Below, piece by piece: positions 34,608 through 44,374 of a stretch of 64,000 nucleotides of DNA (positions are counted from its first letter, which is position 1; the number at the start of each line of letters is the position of its first letter). Where the stretch lies: positions 1,516,801-1,580,800 of the forward strand of contig NZ_CP098400.1 of the NCBI RefSeq assembly GCF_023674465.1. Reading direction: 5' to 3'. This stretch comes from Xiashengella succiniciproducens (GTDB lineage Bacteria; Bacteroidota; Bacteroidia; Bacteroidales; Marinilabiliaceae). Below the pieces are notes generated by a model. The model worked only from the letters and a program-made list of their open reading frames with translations. It was not told the origin of the DNA and ran no database searches. Position numbers and translations under genes: made by a program.

Positions 34608-37600
34608 TTATTCATCTGTAGGTTCTTCTGTTTCAGCATCCCCCTGAGGTGTCTCTGGAGCCGCTATCTGGCTCAGGAAGCGTTTTAGACGACTTTCAGG
34701 AGCAAGCGTAAAGTAGTAAGACTTATCGACGATCCTTGTCTTTGGACGCCTGTCTTCAGGTTTGAGTGCCTGAACATGAGCATTGTACTGCGGATCGGAT
34801 GAACGGGTATTCATTACTCCGTTACGGTAGCTGAAATAATAGTAACGTCCCTTACTAGGTTCTATATAAAAGTCAAGCGAGTTTCCTGCCCTGCTGAAGG
34901 CAATCTCTGCCTTGATTATTACCTTCCTATTGACCGGTTTGTTGCCAATCCATGCAACATAAGCCTCAGAATCGGCAATATAACTGCGTCTGGTTTGACT
35001 CCAGGTCCAGTTTAAGTCATCTACTGCTATCAAATATTGCAGGTCAACAGGTATGGATTTCATTTCTTCAACACCTTGAACTTCCCTTGCAATATCAGTT
35101 GCCGTGGCCTTACCAAATATTTCTGCCATTCTGGCTATTGCGCCCGCAGATTCGAAATGCTGCGCTCCTCCTGATTCACCACTTACGATTCCATTGAAGA
35201 CCATTTCTTTAGTTAATTCTTCAAGGAAGAAGTCCAAGGTAAAAAAGGAGTTTATCTCAAGTGAGTCAATAGCTCTGTTATGCTTTATAAATCCGGCTGC
35301 CATAGTACTGACCGAACCTAGATCCAGTCCCATGTTAATCCTGCCAAAACCGGATACGTAGCATCCTGAGTTGCTAAATCTTAGAATGTTACCGGTTGTA
35401 TCAGGTACAGCAAGCTTTGACGCATCTGAGACAGTAAATGCATCCAGATACTTATCAAAATACAAAATACCTGTGGCAGGTAATATAGGCACATCACTAT
35501 GGAAAAGTCTATCTTCCATAAAGGCACTGTACACAATGTTAGAATCCCTGTTCAGGTATATACTGCTAAAGATATTTTCATTTTCAATATTTTGAACCTG
35601 TTTAGCCAAAGGTATTCTAACATCTGAAGGATCTATCTCGGATTCGAATTTGACGTAGTCCTGAGGACCCAACTCATGGCAATCATGTAGCATCTGGGCT
35701 CCTCCCTTGAATTTAAGAAGAGGTTTTCCTGCACTGAGACCTACCTGTCCCTTAAAGCCGAAATGCTTATTGAATGAGAAGAATTCCTTTTCACTAATTA
35801 CTCCTTCGGCGCTTGTTTTCCCTTCTTTAGAAACTGTAATACTATTAAATGAGATTGTTTTTTTATTGCCATCTCCGTTTGTAAAGTCATAGAGTCCCTG
35901 AGCCTGATACTGCATCTTACCCTCAATACTGACTCTTGCATTATAAAAACTATGAATAGTATCGTTCAGGATAATTCTTACCGAATCGAGGACATCAAGT
36001 ACAGCATCTCTATTAATTGTCACATTACCGTCATTAAGAATCATCCGGGCATCGGCCACATTGATTTCCTTCACTTCTTTAGCATATATCTTACCTGCTT
36101 CAACATCATAGAGTGCAATTGGAACAATAAAATCAAGCGAATCCTGACGTCTGTGTGTTGATACGAAGCGATTACCTTTCGAACCTGACAAACCAAGGTG
36201 GATAGAGTTATTGTCCATGTCCCAGGAGAACTGGTTAATAAAGGCAATATAACGTTGGTCGGTAAACTCAACCTTGCTTCCTGAGTCCCTTGACATGAAG
36301 GAGCCTTTACGTTCCTTAAAGTCTATCGTTGATAGTAGGTTCTCAGTTTTAAAGTTGACTGCACTGGTTGCGGATGATTGAGTCAGACTGAAATCCGATG
36401 AGTCAGCCATTACAACATGGTGTCCCAATTGCAGGTTTTTGGCCTTTAGAACTCCATTTGGCATTACAAGGCTACCATCTCCTTCAAGACCATTTGGAGT
36501 AAGTATCAGGTTGCCTTCCAGACTTGTTTCTCCGGCATAAAGCGTAAACGGTTCCTCCTGCATCCTTAGATCCATGTGGTCCTCGAACGGAAAGTAGTTG
36601 ACTGTTACGTAAGTACCACTAACATCCGGATACTCGATACCTGTTTCTGCTGGTGCAATCTCAAACTTTTCAGCAAGTCCAAAAGCCCTGTCAGGCAGGA
36701 AGGTAAATTCATCAGAAGTAGCTATTCCAGTGAGCCAGTTTAAACTTCCCTTACCTTTAAGTCCATCGTTGCTGAGATCAATGGTATTTGAGAATGTAGC
36801 ATCCTTACCATAGATTGTGTATCCATCTGATGGACTTTGCTTAACAAAACCCAGAGAATAGTCGGGTCTTACTGTGAGGGTTTCTTCAAAATCAGGGAAA
36901 ATATTCGATTTGAAGACACCGGTAAAAGTAATATTCTTCTTTGTAAGCTGGCTTAGACTATCTATCTCGAATGGGTCAAGCATGAAATAGAAGGACTCCC
37001 TGTTATATTTACCGCCCTGGATTGCAGGGTTGTCATAATACACATATGAGTTTGTATTGCTTGTGAGCCTTGGGTATTCCGGAAATTCTTCCTTTCCAGA
37101 CTTATTGTCGGGTTTGTCAATTTCAAGATATCCAGAGAGCTGGGCTACTGTATTATTAATCTTTATTATGGCAGGACGTCCATAGTAGTCAAAGCTTTCA
37201 GTCTGAACATTCATAGACATGGAATCAATGATGTTCAGGTTAATTCTGAAATCCTTATAATCAAACTCAAAACTGTTCCCAAACAGGGTTATCAAACCAG
37301 AGGATATTGAACCATCAAAGCCGAAGTTCCTGTCCTTTTTCAAGGTAAGATGCTTATTTGTAGGGAAGAAAACTACATTTTGCCTGTCACTGATTGATAC
37401 TGCAGATACGCCATTAAGCTCCATGTCATAGTTTTTCAGGTCGAGGACGGCATTTGGTTGTGAACCCGGAGTTTCTGATTTAAAGCGTATTACGTCATAA
37501 TCCTTTGTTCCGGCCCTGAATGCCAGGAAATCACGAAGTCGATCCCTGATTTCAATAGTATCATTGGTGACATTGTAACCTACAAAGCCGTGAAAAGACA

Positions 37601-39074
37601 AGCCTATTACCTGCTGCCTTATCTGATGCTCTGGCATATTGAGGAACCTGGCATAGTCACGGGCAGTGAACTTGTCAGTTTTGTATGCACGGGAACAATT
37701 CAACAGCCCCTGCAACGGATGGATAGCATCCATACCCTGCAATTGGTAGAAGAACTCTTCCCTGAAGTAGCTGATTGATTCGAAGAAAGCATGATTCTCA
37801 GCAGCCCCGGTAATCATCCTCAGTTCGATACCAGGACTACCTATCTGCCACTTGATCATACCCGCATCCATACTGATATTGTGGTAGGTATTAAAGAAGG
37901 GGCTCTGAGCTAGTCCGTTTCCATCCCTTATCAGGTGTAGTTCCTTATTTTCTGCCATGTATTTAAAGAGCAGACCGGGGTGGTAGATATAACCATCATC
38001 CAAATACATTGTGATTTCAGTGTCGCTGCCCACAATCTGGTCCTTACGGAGTATGAATCCCTCTGATTTGGCAGTAATAAAGAGGGTATCATTGCGAAAA
38101 ATATTGATAACAGCAGGATTCTGACTATTACCAGAGCCTATAAACTTTGAGCCGTGCTGTGAAAATCCACCTTCAAAGTTAAAGTTGGGTTGGATATTAT
38201 TTATCTGGTATCTCTGTTCGTATGATTCAAATTTAGGATAGGTTGAGTTTTCAGGGTTTCTGATCTGCATCAAACGGTGCTGTATCCTTCCTTGTAGCGG
38301 ATAATTGAAGTACTCCGAGTTTCTGAATTCCACATTCTCTATTTCAAATGTGTTGCGGGACATCTCAATCTTATAATCTCCGAAAGTAGCATAAACTCTG
38401 TCAGCCGGAAGTCCACTCTGTTCCCATGTAACCTTGCCACCATTACCACTCCATACCCCACTCATCAGGTTTACCATACCTGAAGTATTGTAGATAAAGA
38501 TACTGTCGTTTTGAGATCGGCAGGTTATAGTAGTATTGCTTACACGAGCATATAAAGTATCAGTATATTCAAAGGTTATGTCAGGAACCGAACTCGTCCA
38601 CTTCAATGCAGCTGTGGAGTACAGAATGCTTTCATTGAGCAGGTTTCTTACATGCTCATTTAGTTTGTTAAGATGTCTAAGCGGTGAGCGCTGGTCTTTA
38701 AGCATGGCAAAGACTGCGCTGTGCCACACATCAAAGCTGGACTGAGGATGCTTGTTTGCAACAAAGGTCTGGACAGTAAGTAGATAGCTGTTGAAATCCG
38801 GATATGCCTTCCCCTTTTTCTGCATTATCAGATCAGAGGCTTCAATTATCTTGTTTTTTAATTCGGACGTGGTTTGAGGATCATTCCAGAAGATGCTGAA
38901 ATCCCTGAAGAAATCTTTACTACCACTATTTTCTGAAGCTTTGAATACTTCTTCAAGCAACTTCAGATAATTATCTTGTCCACCGGATGAGAATTGTCCG
39001 GCAGCTTGAACCCTTGTTAGTGGTAAAGTGGTTATTAACAGTAATATAGTAAGATAGTGTAGATATTTCTTCAT
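34608..39074 (-). CDS. Very large secreted beta-rich protein of unknown function
   Basis: A 1488-residue protein I cannot assign to a named family. The start at 39074 has a strong Shine-Dalgarno sequence (GGAGGAGG) directly upstream and gives a clean signal peptide ending 'LTRVQAAG'. An ATG at 39092, overlapping the stop of prmA, is the alternative. The first 200 residues look helical ('FRDFSIFWNDPQTTSELKNK'). The remainder is a long series of short strands and turns with few cysteines, like a beta-solenoid or sheet-stacking envelope protein, then a helical stretch and an acidic tail (DAETEEPTDE). There is no lipobox, no barrel-type C terminus and no recognised sorting domain. It is the last gene of the DUF1599-DoxX-tpiA-prmA operon. 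A periplasmic or surface role is inference. Confidence 0.7.
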   Translation of the reverse strand: MKKYLHYLTILLLITTLPLTRVQAAGQFSSGGQDNYLKLLEEVFKASENSGSKDFFRDFSIFWNDPQTTSELKNKIIEASDLIMQKKGKAYPDFNSYLLTVQTFVANKHPQSSFDVWHSAVFAMLKDQRSPLRHLNKLNEHVRNLLNESILYSTAALKWTSSVPDITFEYTDTLYARVSNTTITCRSQNDSIFIYNTSGMVNLMSGVWSGNGGKVTWEQSGLPADRVYATFGDYKIEMSRNTFEIENVEFRNSEYFNYPLQGRIQHRLMQIRNPENSTYPKFESYEQRYQINNIQPNFNFEGGFSQHGSKFIGSGNSQNPAVINIFRNDTLFITAKSEGFILRKDQIVGSDTEITMYLDDGYIYHPGLLFKYMAENKELHLIRDGNGLAQSPFFNTYHNISMDAGMIKWQIGSPGIELRMITGAAENHAFFESISYFREEFFYQLQGMDAIHPLQGLLNCSRAYKTDKFTARDYARFLNMPEHQIRQQVIGLSFHGFVGYNVTNDTIEIRDRLRDFLAFRAGTKDYDVIRFKSETPGSQPNAVLDLKNYDMELNGVSAVSISDRQNVVFFPTNKHLTLKKDRNFGFDGSISSGLITLFGNSFEFDYKDFRINLNIIDSMSMNVQTESFDYYGRPAIIKINNTVAQLSGYLEIDKPDNKSGKEEFPEYPRLTSNTNSYVYYDNPAIQGGKYNRESFYFMLDPFEIDSLSQLTKKNITFTGVFKSNIFPDFEETLTVRPDYSLGFVKQSPSDGYTIYGKDATFSNTIDLSNDGLKGKGSLNWLTGIATSDEFTFLPDRAFGLAEKFEIAPAETGIEYPDVSGTYVTVNYFPFEDHMDLRMQEEPFTLYAGETSLEGNLILTPNGLEGDGSLVMPNGVLKAKNLQLGHHVVMADSSDFSLTQSSATSAVNFKTENLLSTIDFKERKGSFMSRDSGSKVEFTDQRYIAFINQFSWDMDNNSIHLGLSGSKGNRFVSTHRRQDSLDFIVPIALYDVEAGKIYAKEVKEINVADARMILNDGNVTINRDAVLDVLDSVRIILNDTIHSFYNARVSIEGKMQYQAQGLYDFTNGDGNKKTISFNSITVSKEGKTSAEGVISEKEFFSFNKHFGFKGQVGLSAGKPLLKFKGGAQMLHDCHELGPQDYVKFESEIDPSDVRIPLAKQVQNIENENIFSSIYLNRDSNIVYSAFMEDRLFHSDVPILPATGILYFDKYLDAFTVSDASKLAVPDTTGNILRFSNSGCYVSGFGRINMGLDLGSVSTMAAGFIKHNRAIDSLEINSFFTLDFFLEELTKEMVFNGIVSGESGGAQHFESAGAIARMAEIFGKATATDIAREVQGVEEMKSIPVDLQYLIAVDDLNWTWSQTRRSYIADSEAYVAWIGNKPVNRKVIIKAEIAFSRAGNSLDFYIEPSKGRYYYFSYRNGVMNTRSSDPQYNAHVQALKPEDRRPKTRIVDKSYYFTLAPESRLKRFLSQIAAPETPQGDAETEEPTDE

Positions 39075-39088
39075 AGACCTCCTCCACA

Positions 39089-39931
39089 TCATTGAGAGAG
39101 TTCATAGGTTAGAGCAGTCCAATTGTTCTTTTCCTTCCTGTTTGTTAACCTTAAGTTAAGGCTTTTTGCTTCTTCGTCAATGACATTGAAGTCGGACTCG
39201 TAAAAACCGCTGAAAAGAATCAGTCCTCCTGGCTTCAGCTGCTTTAAATAAGCTTTCATGTCGGCCAACAGGATATTTCTGTTGATATTTGCAATAATAA
39301 TATCAAACATACCCTCACCGGAAAGAATGGAAGCATCCCCCTGTTTGATGATGATGTTACCTGTAGAGTTGAGCTGACAGTTTTCCTCACTGTTGCGGAT
39401 ACACCACTCATCTATGTCAATCGCAAGGATTTCTGACGCCCCCCTTTTTGAAGCAAGAATAGCCAGAATACCGGTTCCACAACCCATATCCAACACCCTA
39501 TGTCCGGTCACATTTATCTCCAGAATAGATTCAATCATCATCGAAGTTGTCTCATGATGTCCGGTACCAAAGGACATCTTCGGTTCGATAATAATCTCAA
39601 TAGGGATTTCAGGTTGTGCAGGATGGAAGGGACTACGCACAATACACTTATCATCAATGACGATGGGCTGATAGTAATTCTTTTCCCATTCCTCATTCCA
39701 GTCCTTGTCTTCAAGTTCAGAGATACTATACTCGACGTTCGTGTCATCAAAAGGAAGTTTCACATCGTCTAACAGTTCCTGACGAAATTCGGCATGCTGG
39801 ATATAGGCCTCAAGTCCGGTTTCAGTTTCCATAAAGCTTTCAAAACCGACATCAGCCATCAGGGCTGTGAGGATTTCTGCCTTTTCGGAAGTAAAGGGGC
39901 TAATGGTTGCAACTACCTTGGTGTATCGCAT
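39089..39931 (-). CDS. prmA: Ribosomal protein L11 methyltransferase
   Basis: Methylates ribosomal protein L11. 280 residues. The N-terminal L11-recognition domain ends near 'DWNEEWEKNYYQPIVI'. The methyltransferase domain has 'FGTGHHETT', the SAM motif 'VLDMGCGTGILAI', and 'IIANINRNIL', an N-[IV]-NR type active-site stretch typical of PrmA. It follows tpiA by 64 bases, with a hairpin between, and its stop codon overlaps the first possible ATG of the next gene. Confidence 0.94.
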   Translation of the reverse strand: MRYTKVVATISPFTSEKAEILTALMADVGFESFMETETGLEAYIQHAEFRQELLDDVKLPFDDTNVEYSISELEDKDWNEEWEKNYYQPIVIDDKCIVRSPFHPAQPEIPIEIIIEPKMSFGTGHHETTSMMIESILEINVTGHRVLDMGCGTGILAILASKRGASEILAIDIDEWCIRNSEENCQLNSTGNIIIKQGDASILSGEGMFDIIIANINRNILLADMKAYLKQLKPGGLILFSGFYESDFNVIDEEAKSLNLRLTNRKEKNNWTALTYELSQ

Positions 39932-39951
39932 AGTGTGGGGATATGAGAGAA

Positions 39952-39990
39952 GAAGAACAGATAAGGCCTACCGGCCTTATCTGTATTTGA
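39952..39990 (-). terminator. Hairpin between tpiA and prmA, possible partial terminator
   Basis: A perfect 11-bp stem (39958-39968 with 39973-39983) lies just after the tpiA stop. On the minus strand a TTCTTCTTCTC stretch follows. Since prmA begins shortly after with no obvious promoter, this may reduce transcription rather than stop it. Confidence 0.6.
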
Positions 39991-39995
39991 AAAAA

Positions 39996-40751
39996 TTAGA
40001 ATGCTGTGATAATAGCAAGGAAGTCATCTGCCTTCAGAGAAGCACCACCGATAAGACCTCCGTCCACATCGGGATTAGAGAATAGTTCTTTAGCATTACC
40101 AGCGTTACAGCTACCGCCATAAAGGATAGTTGTGTCGTCTGCAATCTCTTTTCCATACTTTTCGCTGATCAGGCTACGGATAAATGCATGGATTTCCTGC
40201 GCCTGAGCAGGAGATGCAGTCTTACCAGTACCGATAGCCCAAACTGGTTCATAAGCAATTACAATCTTCTTGAATTGATCAGCAGTAAGGTGGAACAGTG
40301 AGTCAGCCAGTTGTTGTTTTACAACTTCAAAGTGCTTTTCTGCCTCACGTTCTGCAAGTACTTCACCAACGCAAAAGATTGGTTGCAGATCATTAGCAAG
40401 TGCCAGGTCAGTCTTTTCCTTAAGGATGGCAGCAGTTTCACCGTAGTATGCACGACGTTCTGAGTGACCCAGGATTACCCAGTTGGCACCGGTTGATTTA
40501 ACCATAGCTGCTGATACTTCACCTGTAAAGGCACCTGATACCTTGTTGGCGCAGTTTTGAGCTGCAACCTGAACCTTTGCATTATCAACGGTTTTTACAA
40601 CTTCAGTAATATGAACAAATGGAGTGCCCAGAATAACCTGGCACTTTGTAGTTGTGGCAGCCACGCGGCTGTTTACTTCTTTTGCAAGAGCAACACCCTC
40701 CTGAAGGGTGAGATTCATCTTCCAGTTTCCTGCAACAATGTTCTTTCTCAT
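39996..40751 (-). CDS. tpiA: Triose-phosphate isomerase
   Basis: Interconverts dihydroxyacetone phosphate and glyceraldehyde-3-phosphate in glycolysis. 251 residues. Motifs: 'GNWKMNLT' with the catalytic Lys, 'ILGHSERR' with the catalytic His, '[15 protein letters not shown]' with the catalytic Glu and the mobile loop, and '[10 protein letters not shown]' plus 'GGLIGGASL' for phosphate binding. It starts 5 bases after the DoxX-type gene, so they are cotranscribed. Confidence 0.97.
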   Translation of the reverse strand: MRKNIVAGNWKMNLTLQEGVALAKEVNSRVAATTTKCQVILGTPFVHITEVVKTVDNAKVQVAAQNCANKVSGAFTGEVSAAMVKSTGANWVILGHSERRAYYGETAAILKEKTDLALANDLQPIFCVGEVLAEREAEKHFEVVKQQLADSLFHLTADQFKKIVIAYEPVWAIGTGKTASPAQAQEIHAFIRSLISEKYGKEIADDTTILYGGSCNAGNAKELFSNPDVDGGLIGGASLKADDFLAIITAF

Positions 40752-40756
40752 TTTTT

Positions 40757-41986
40757 CTATTTTGTAGTTTTACTTCTGAAAATTATCAATGGTATTAATA
40801 ATACGCCAGCTATACAAAGCCAAATAATCAGCCTGGACCTGCAACTTATACTCTGAGTCAGAGCATAGGAGAGTGGATTTTCCAGAATTGACACTTCGGG
40901 CAAATCGTTATAGTGCCATTTCCCTGCCACTGTTCCATCATATAGTAGTACCAGACCTGGATTCGACCTGATAATGGTTTTGAGCAGGGTCTCATCAGCC
41001 TGAAGATAAGACAGCATCAGCCCGTTGGCTTTATCAAAGTTTTCCATTGCATCGTTACCCGATGCTGTAACTATATGGAACGAGATATTCTTAATTCTCG
41101 CGTTTTCTGCTAATTCACCGATTCTGCCTGCTACAGTGTCCGAGATCTTAGCCAGATCAGGGGAAATCACTAGAAATACCGGTCCCTTTGTGTTAATTAG
41201 TTCATGATGAACTTCCTCACCACTCTCAGCTGAGAAAATCGAGAAGTTGTAAAGCGGAGGGGTATAGCCTTCCTTTATCACCTTAGTCTCACTGTCGACA
41301 TAGACCCATGATTCGTCGTCATAGGGGTAGTTGTCCACGTTGAAAGTTTGCCTTACTCCGTCTTTCTCTAGGATAAACAGGGTTTCGTACTCAGGCTGTT
41401 CGGCCCCTTCGGGAATACGCATCCCAGCTGGGATGTTGGTTCCGGTTTTATATGGACGAAAATCAATTACAGGCAGGTGCCTGTAATTGTAAACACTGAA
41501 ACTTATTATTGCAACCAAAGCAATTATAGCAGTGGTTGCATTAGCAAGGACTGTATATCTGTTTTCGTAGCTGTTACGGAACTTGAACATAAAGAATACT
41601 GCAGCCATAAGGATTACATTCTTACCGAAGGTCTCCCAGTTGGTCAGTTTGATAGCATCTCCAAAACAGCCACAGTCGCTGACAGGATTAAAGATTGCGA
41701 TGTAGAGTGTAAGAAGAGTAAAGAAAGCAGTCATTATAAGTGCAGCCAGGGAGGTAATACGCATGTAAAGCTTGCACAACAGGAAGAATCCTATCAGGAA
41801 TTCAAGTGATGCCAGGGCTATTGACAGTCCCAGTGCAAGTGGAGCCAAGGCATCCATACCAAAGGCCACGAAGTAGTCCTCAAACTTGACCGCACCTCCG
41901 ACAGGGTCAATAGCCTTGACTATTCCGGAAAAGATAAAGGTCAGGGCAGGGATCAGACGGCAAATACACAAGAGGGTCTTTTTCAT
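40757..41986 (-). CDS. BT_3928-type DoxX/MauE-like membrane protein with thioredoxin-like C-terminal half
   Basis: A 409-residue inner-membrane protein of the Bacteroidota group named after BT_3928. The first 165 residues hold four helices of the DoxX/MauE type, with the paired cysteines in '[20 protein letters not shown]' that in MauE-like proteins handle disulfide chemistry. The C-terminal half is extracytoplasmic and shows a thioredoxin-like pattern ('[13 protein letters not shown]', then '[21 protein letters not shown]') but no CXXC, followed by a last helix near 385-403. It lies between DUF1599 and tpiA, an order I believe is conserved in Bacteroidales. A redox role is inference. Confidence 0.85.
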   Translation of the reverse strand: MKKTLLCICRLIPALTFIFSGIVKAIDPVGGAVKFEDYFVAFGMDALAPLALGLSIALASLEFLIGFFLLCKLYMRITSLAALIMTAFFTLLTLYIAIFNPVSDCGCFGDAIKLTNWETFGKNVILMAAVFFMFKFRNSYENRYTVLANATTAIIALVAIISFSVYNYRHLPVIDFRPYKTGTNIPAGMRIPEGAEQPEYETLFILEKDGVRQTFNVDNYPYDDESWVYVDSETKVIKEGYTPPLYNFSIFSAESGEEVHHELINTKGPVFLVISPDLAKISDTVAGRIGELAENARIKNISFHIVTASGNDAMENFDKANGLMLSYLQADETLLKTIIRSNPGLVLLYDGTVAGKWHYNDLPEVSILENPLSYALTQSISCRSRLIIWLCIAGVLLIPLIIFRSKTTK

Positions 41987-42012
41987 GGTCGTCCGGTTTT
42001 GCAGTTTAATAA

Positions 42013-42570
42013 TTATGCCTCCTCAAACTCAAGTTTTATAAGGGCAAATATCGCGTAGTTGATAATATCCAGGTAGTTGGCATCAATACCTTCAGAGATA
42101 AGCGTCTTACCCCTGTTGTCTTCTATCTGTTTGATGCGGTATAGCTTCATAAGAATAAGGTCGGTAAGGGAACTGATACGCATGCTTCTCCAGGCCTCAT
42201 CATAGTCATGGTTTTTGTTGTCCATCAGACTTTTGGCCTTTGTAACCTGCGCTGTATAGAGTTTTAGAGCATCTTCATGAGACATTTCCGGATCATCGCT
42301 GGGGCCCAGTTCAAGTTGAATAAGTCCCATAGCAGCATAATTGACAATACCAATAAATTCAGGTCTGATGTCCTCATTTACCAGTGCCACACCCTTTGTT
42401 TGAATACTTCTGATACGACGTGCTTTAATAAAGATTTGATCCGTTACCGATTCTGTTCTTAGAATGCGCCAGGCGGTACTGTAATCATGCATCTTCTTTT
42501 CAAAAATCTCCCTGCATACCTCTGCCGCATGCTTATACTGTTGATCAGTGTTTTGAGGACGTTCCGACAT
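42013..42570 (-). CDS. DUF1599 protein with two tandem domain copies
   Basis: A 185-residue protein made of two similar halves: 'HDYSTAWRILRTESVTDQIF' with 'GIVNYAAMGLIQLELG', and 'HDYDEAWRSMRISSLTDLIL' with 'DIINYAIFALIKLEFEE'. This is the DUF1599 pattern, all-helical and without known activity; I recall related domains described as associated with nucleotide modification. It is the first gene of the tpiA-prmA operon and is divergent from folP. No signal peptide, so cytoplasmic. Confidence 0.85.
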   Translation of the reverse strand: MSERPQNTDQQYKHAAEVCREIFEKKMHDYSTAWRILRTESVTDQIFIKARRIRSIQTKGVALVNEDIRPEFIGIVNYAAMGLIQLELGPSDDPEMSHEDALKLYTAQVTKAKSLMDNKNHDYDEAWRSMRISSLTDLILMKLYRIKQIEDNRGKTLISEGIDANYLDIINYAIFALIKLEFEEA

Positions 42571-42658
42571 AGAGAAACAGTTGTTTGTTAGAGCCTATTG
42601 TTAAAGCCGTAAAAGTACCAAAAAATGCTTAAGTATGAAAGTTTACTCCAATTTACCC

Positions 42659-42666
42659 TATCTTTG
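42659..42666 (+). promoter_or_regulatory. Candidate promoter -7 box for the folP-cdaA operon
   Basis: TATCTTTG fits TAnnTTTG, 33 bases before the folP start. Confidence 0.45.
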
Positions 42667-42699
42667 TAAAGTATGTTAAAAACAAGATCTGAATAGTAG

Positions 42700-43578
42700 A
42701 TGACCATTAAGCATAGTATGTTTCTTAGGCCTTCGCAAACCATCAATTGCAGAGGGCAATTGATTGACATTTCAACCCCAGCGGTAATGGGGATAATTAA
42801 TATCACTCCGGATTCATTTTTCAGCGGAAGCCGATTCAATTCAGAAGCTGCTATACTAGAAAGAGTTGGGCAGGTTGTTGATGAAGGTGGAAGCATGGTT
42901 GATGTGGGTGCGTATTCAAGTCGACCAGGAGCAGAGAATGTCAGTGCTGATATAGAACTTGCCAGGCTCTTGCCTGCACTTAAGGTGATCAGGGATAGGT
43001 ACCCGAATCTTATTGTGTCGGTTGATACCTTTAGGGCTGAAGTTGCTGAAAGGGTTGTAACTGAAGGGTTTGCTGATATTATCAATGATATTTCAGGAGG
43101 TGAGATGGACGGGGCAATGTTTGATACAGTTGCCCGCCTCAAGGTGCCATATATACTGATGCATATGCAGGGAACACCCGACACCATGCAGCTAAATCCT
43201 ACATACAGGGATGTAGTTGCTGATGTTTCACTGTGGTTGTCAGAGAGGGTTGACAAACTCCGTTCAATGGGTGTAAATGATATAATAATTGATCCCGGAT
43301 TCGGCTTTGGCAAGACCGTTGAACATAATTACAGTGTGCTTAACCGCCTGGATGAGTTCAGACTATTTCAGCTCCCGTTACTTGTTGGTTTGTCACGCAA
43401 GTCGATGATATACAAGGTTCTGGATGGCGATCCGGAGGGTTCGCTAAACGGAACAACGGCTCTAAATACAGTTGCTCTGCTAAAGGGAGCCAACATTTTA
43501 CGTGTACATGATGTAAAGGAAGCAGTTGAATGTGTTAAATTAGTGAGCGAATTAAAAAGCGTAAGCAAAACGAGTTGA
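42700..43578 (+). CDS. folP: Dihydropteroate synthase
   Basis: Joins p-aminobenzoate to dihydropterin pyrophosphate in folate synthesis; the target of sulfonamides. 292 residues. Signatures are 'VMGIINITPDSFFSGSR' at the N terminus, 'MVDVGAYSSRPGA', 'IINDISGG', 'ILMHMQGTPDTMQ', 'IIDPGFGFGKTVEHN' and 'LVGLSRKSMIY'. First gene of a four-gene plus-strand operon; cdaA starts 4 bases after its stop. Confidence 0.96.
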   Translation: MTIKHSMFLRPSQTINCRGQLIDISTPAVMGIINITPDSFFSGSRFNSEAAILERVGQVVDEGGSMVDVGAYSSRPGAENVSADIELARLLPALKVIRDRYPNLIVSVDTFRAEVAERVVTEGFADIINDISGGEMDGAMFDTVARLKVPYILMHMQGTPDTMQLNPTYRDVVADVSLWLSERVDKLRSMGVNDIIIDPGFGFGKTVEHNYSVLNRLDEFRLFQLPLLVGLSRKSMIYKVLDGDPEGSLNGTTALNTVALLKGANILRVHDVKEAVECVKLVSELKSVSKTS

Positions 43579-43582
43579 CAAG

Positions 43583-44365
43583 ATGACCTTTCTCGAGATA
43601 AGGCTTATAGATCTGATAGACATTGTCCTTGTGGCCTGGCTGCTGTATTGGTTATACAAGCTGATCAAGGGTACCGTGGCAGTTAATATATTCATAGGAA
43701 TCTTTGCCTTTATACTGTTTTGGTTGATGATCAAGGCCCTCAATATGCAATTGTCAGGAGCCATACTTGACAACCTTGTAAATGTTGGGGTGATTGCAAT
43801 AATAATAGTCTTTCAGCCTGAGATAAGGCGTTTTCTGCTTCTCCTTGGATCGAAATACAATATAGGTAACAGATTTTCTGTTGATAGTCTGTTTGTTAGT
43901 AGTTCTCCGGGGATGTTGAGCTTTCAGATTAAGCCATTGGTCAGCACTTGTGAGGAGTTGTCCAGATCCAAGACTGGGGCTCTGATAGTTATTACAAGGC
44001 GTTCCGAACTTTTGGATTACGTTGAAACGGGGGAGCTGATTAATGCTGTGATTTCTAAGACCCTTTTAAAATCAATATTCTTTAAAAATAGCCCCTTGCA
44101 TGACGGAGCAGTCATAATCAACCAGAGCAAAATCAAAGCTGCAGGATGTATACTTCCTGTGTCCCAGAACATGGATTTGCCCAAGAATGTAGGACTACGT
44201 CACAGGGCAGCAATGGGTATCACGGAATCGACTGATGCAGTTTCAATAGTTGTTTCTGAAGAGACCGGTCGTATGTCATTCTTCGTTGGGGGTAAGGGCT
44301 ATTATAACCTCAGTACTGAGGAGCTCGAGAAGAAGGTAGTGGAGAGTATGGCTAATATTAAATAA
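43583..44365 (+). CDS. cdaA: Diadenylate cyclase, membrane-bound
   Basis: Makes cyclic di-AMP from two ATP. 260 residues with three N-terminal helices (about 10-28, 33-50, 63-80) and a DisA_N catalytic domain. The active-site motifs 'LHDGAVII' (DGA 174-176) and 'GLRHRAAMG' (RHR 206-208) are intact. In many Bacteroidota cdaA follows folP, as here (4-base gap). Regulators such as CdaR/YbbR or GlmM are not adjacent. Confidence 0.95.
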   Translation: MTFLEIRLIDLIDIVLVAWLLYWLYKLIKGTVAVNIFIGIFAFILFWLMIKALNMQLSGAILDNLVNVGVIAIIIVFQPEIRRFLLLLGSKYNIGNRFSVDSLFVSSSPGMLSFQIKPLVSTCEELSRSKTGALIVITRRSELLDYVETGELINAVISKTLLKSIFFKNSPLHDGAVIINQSKIKAAGCILPVSQNMDLPKNVGLRHRAAMGITESTDAVSIVVSEETGRMSFFVGGKGYYNLSTEELEKKVVESMANIK

Positions 44366-44374
44366 CCTGTTTTA

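Noticed and set aside
42588-43313. 241-codon open frame antisense to folP, rich in Ser and Thr
   Set aside because: It is the mirror of a conserved gene; the Ser/Thr bias is what an antisense reading of such codons produces.
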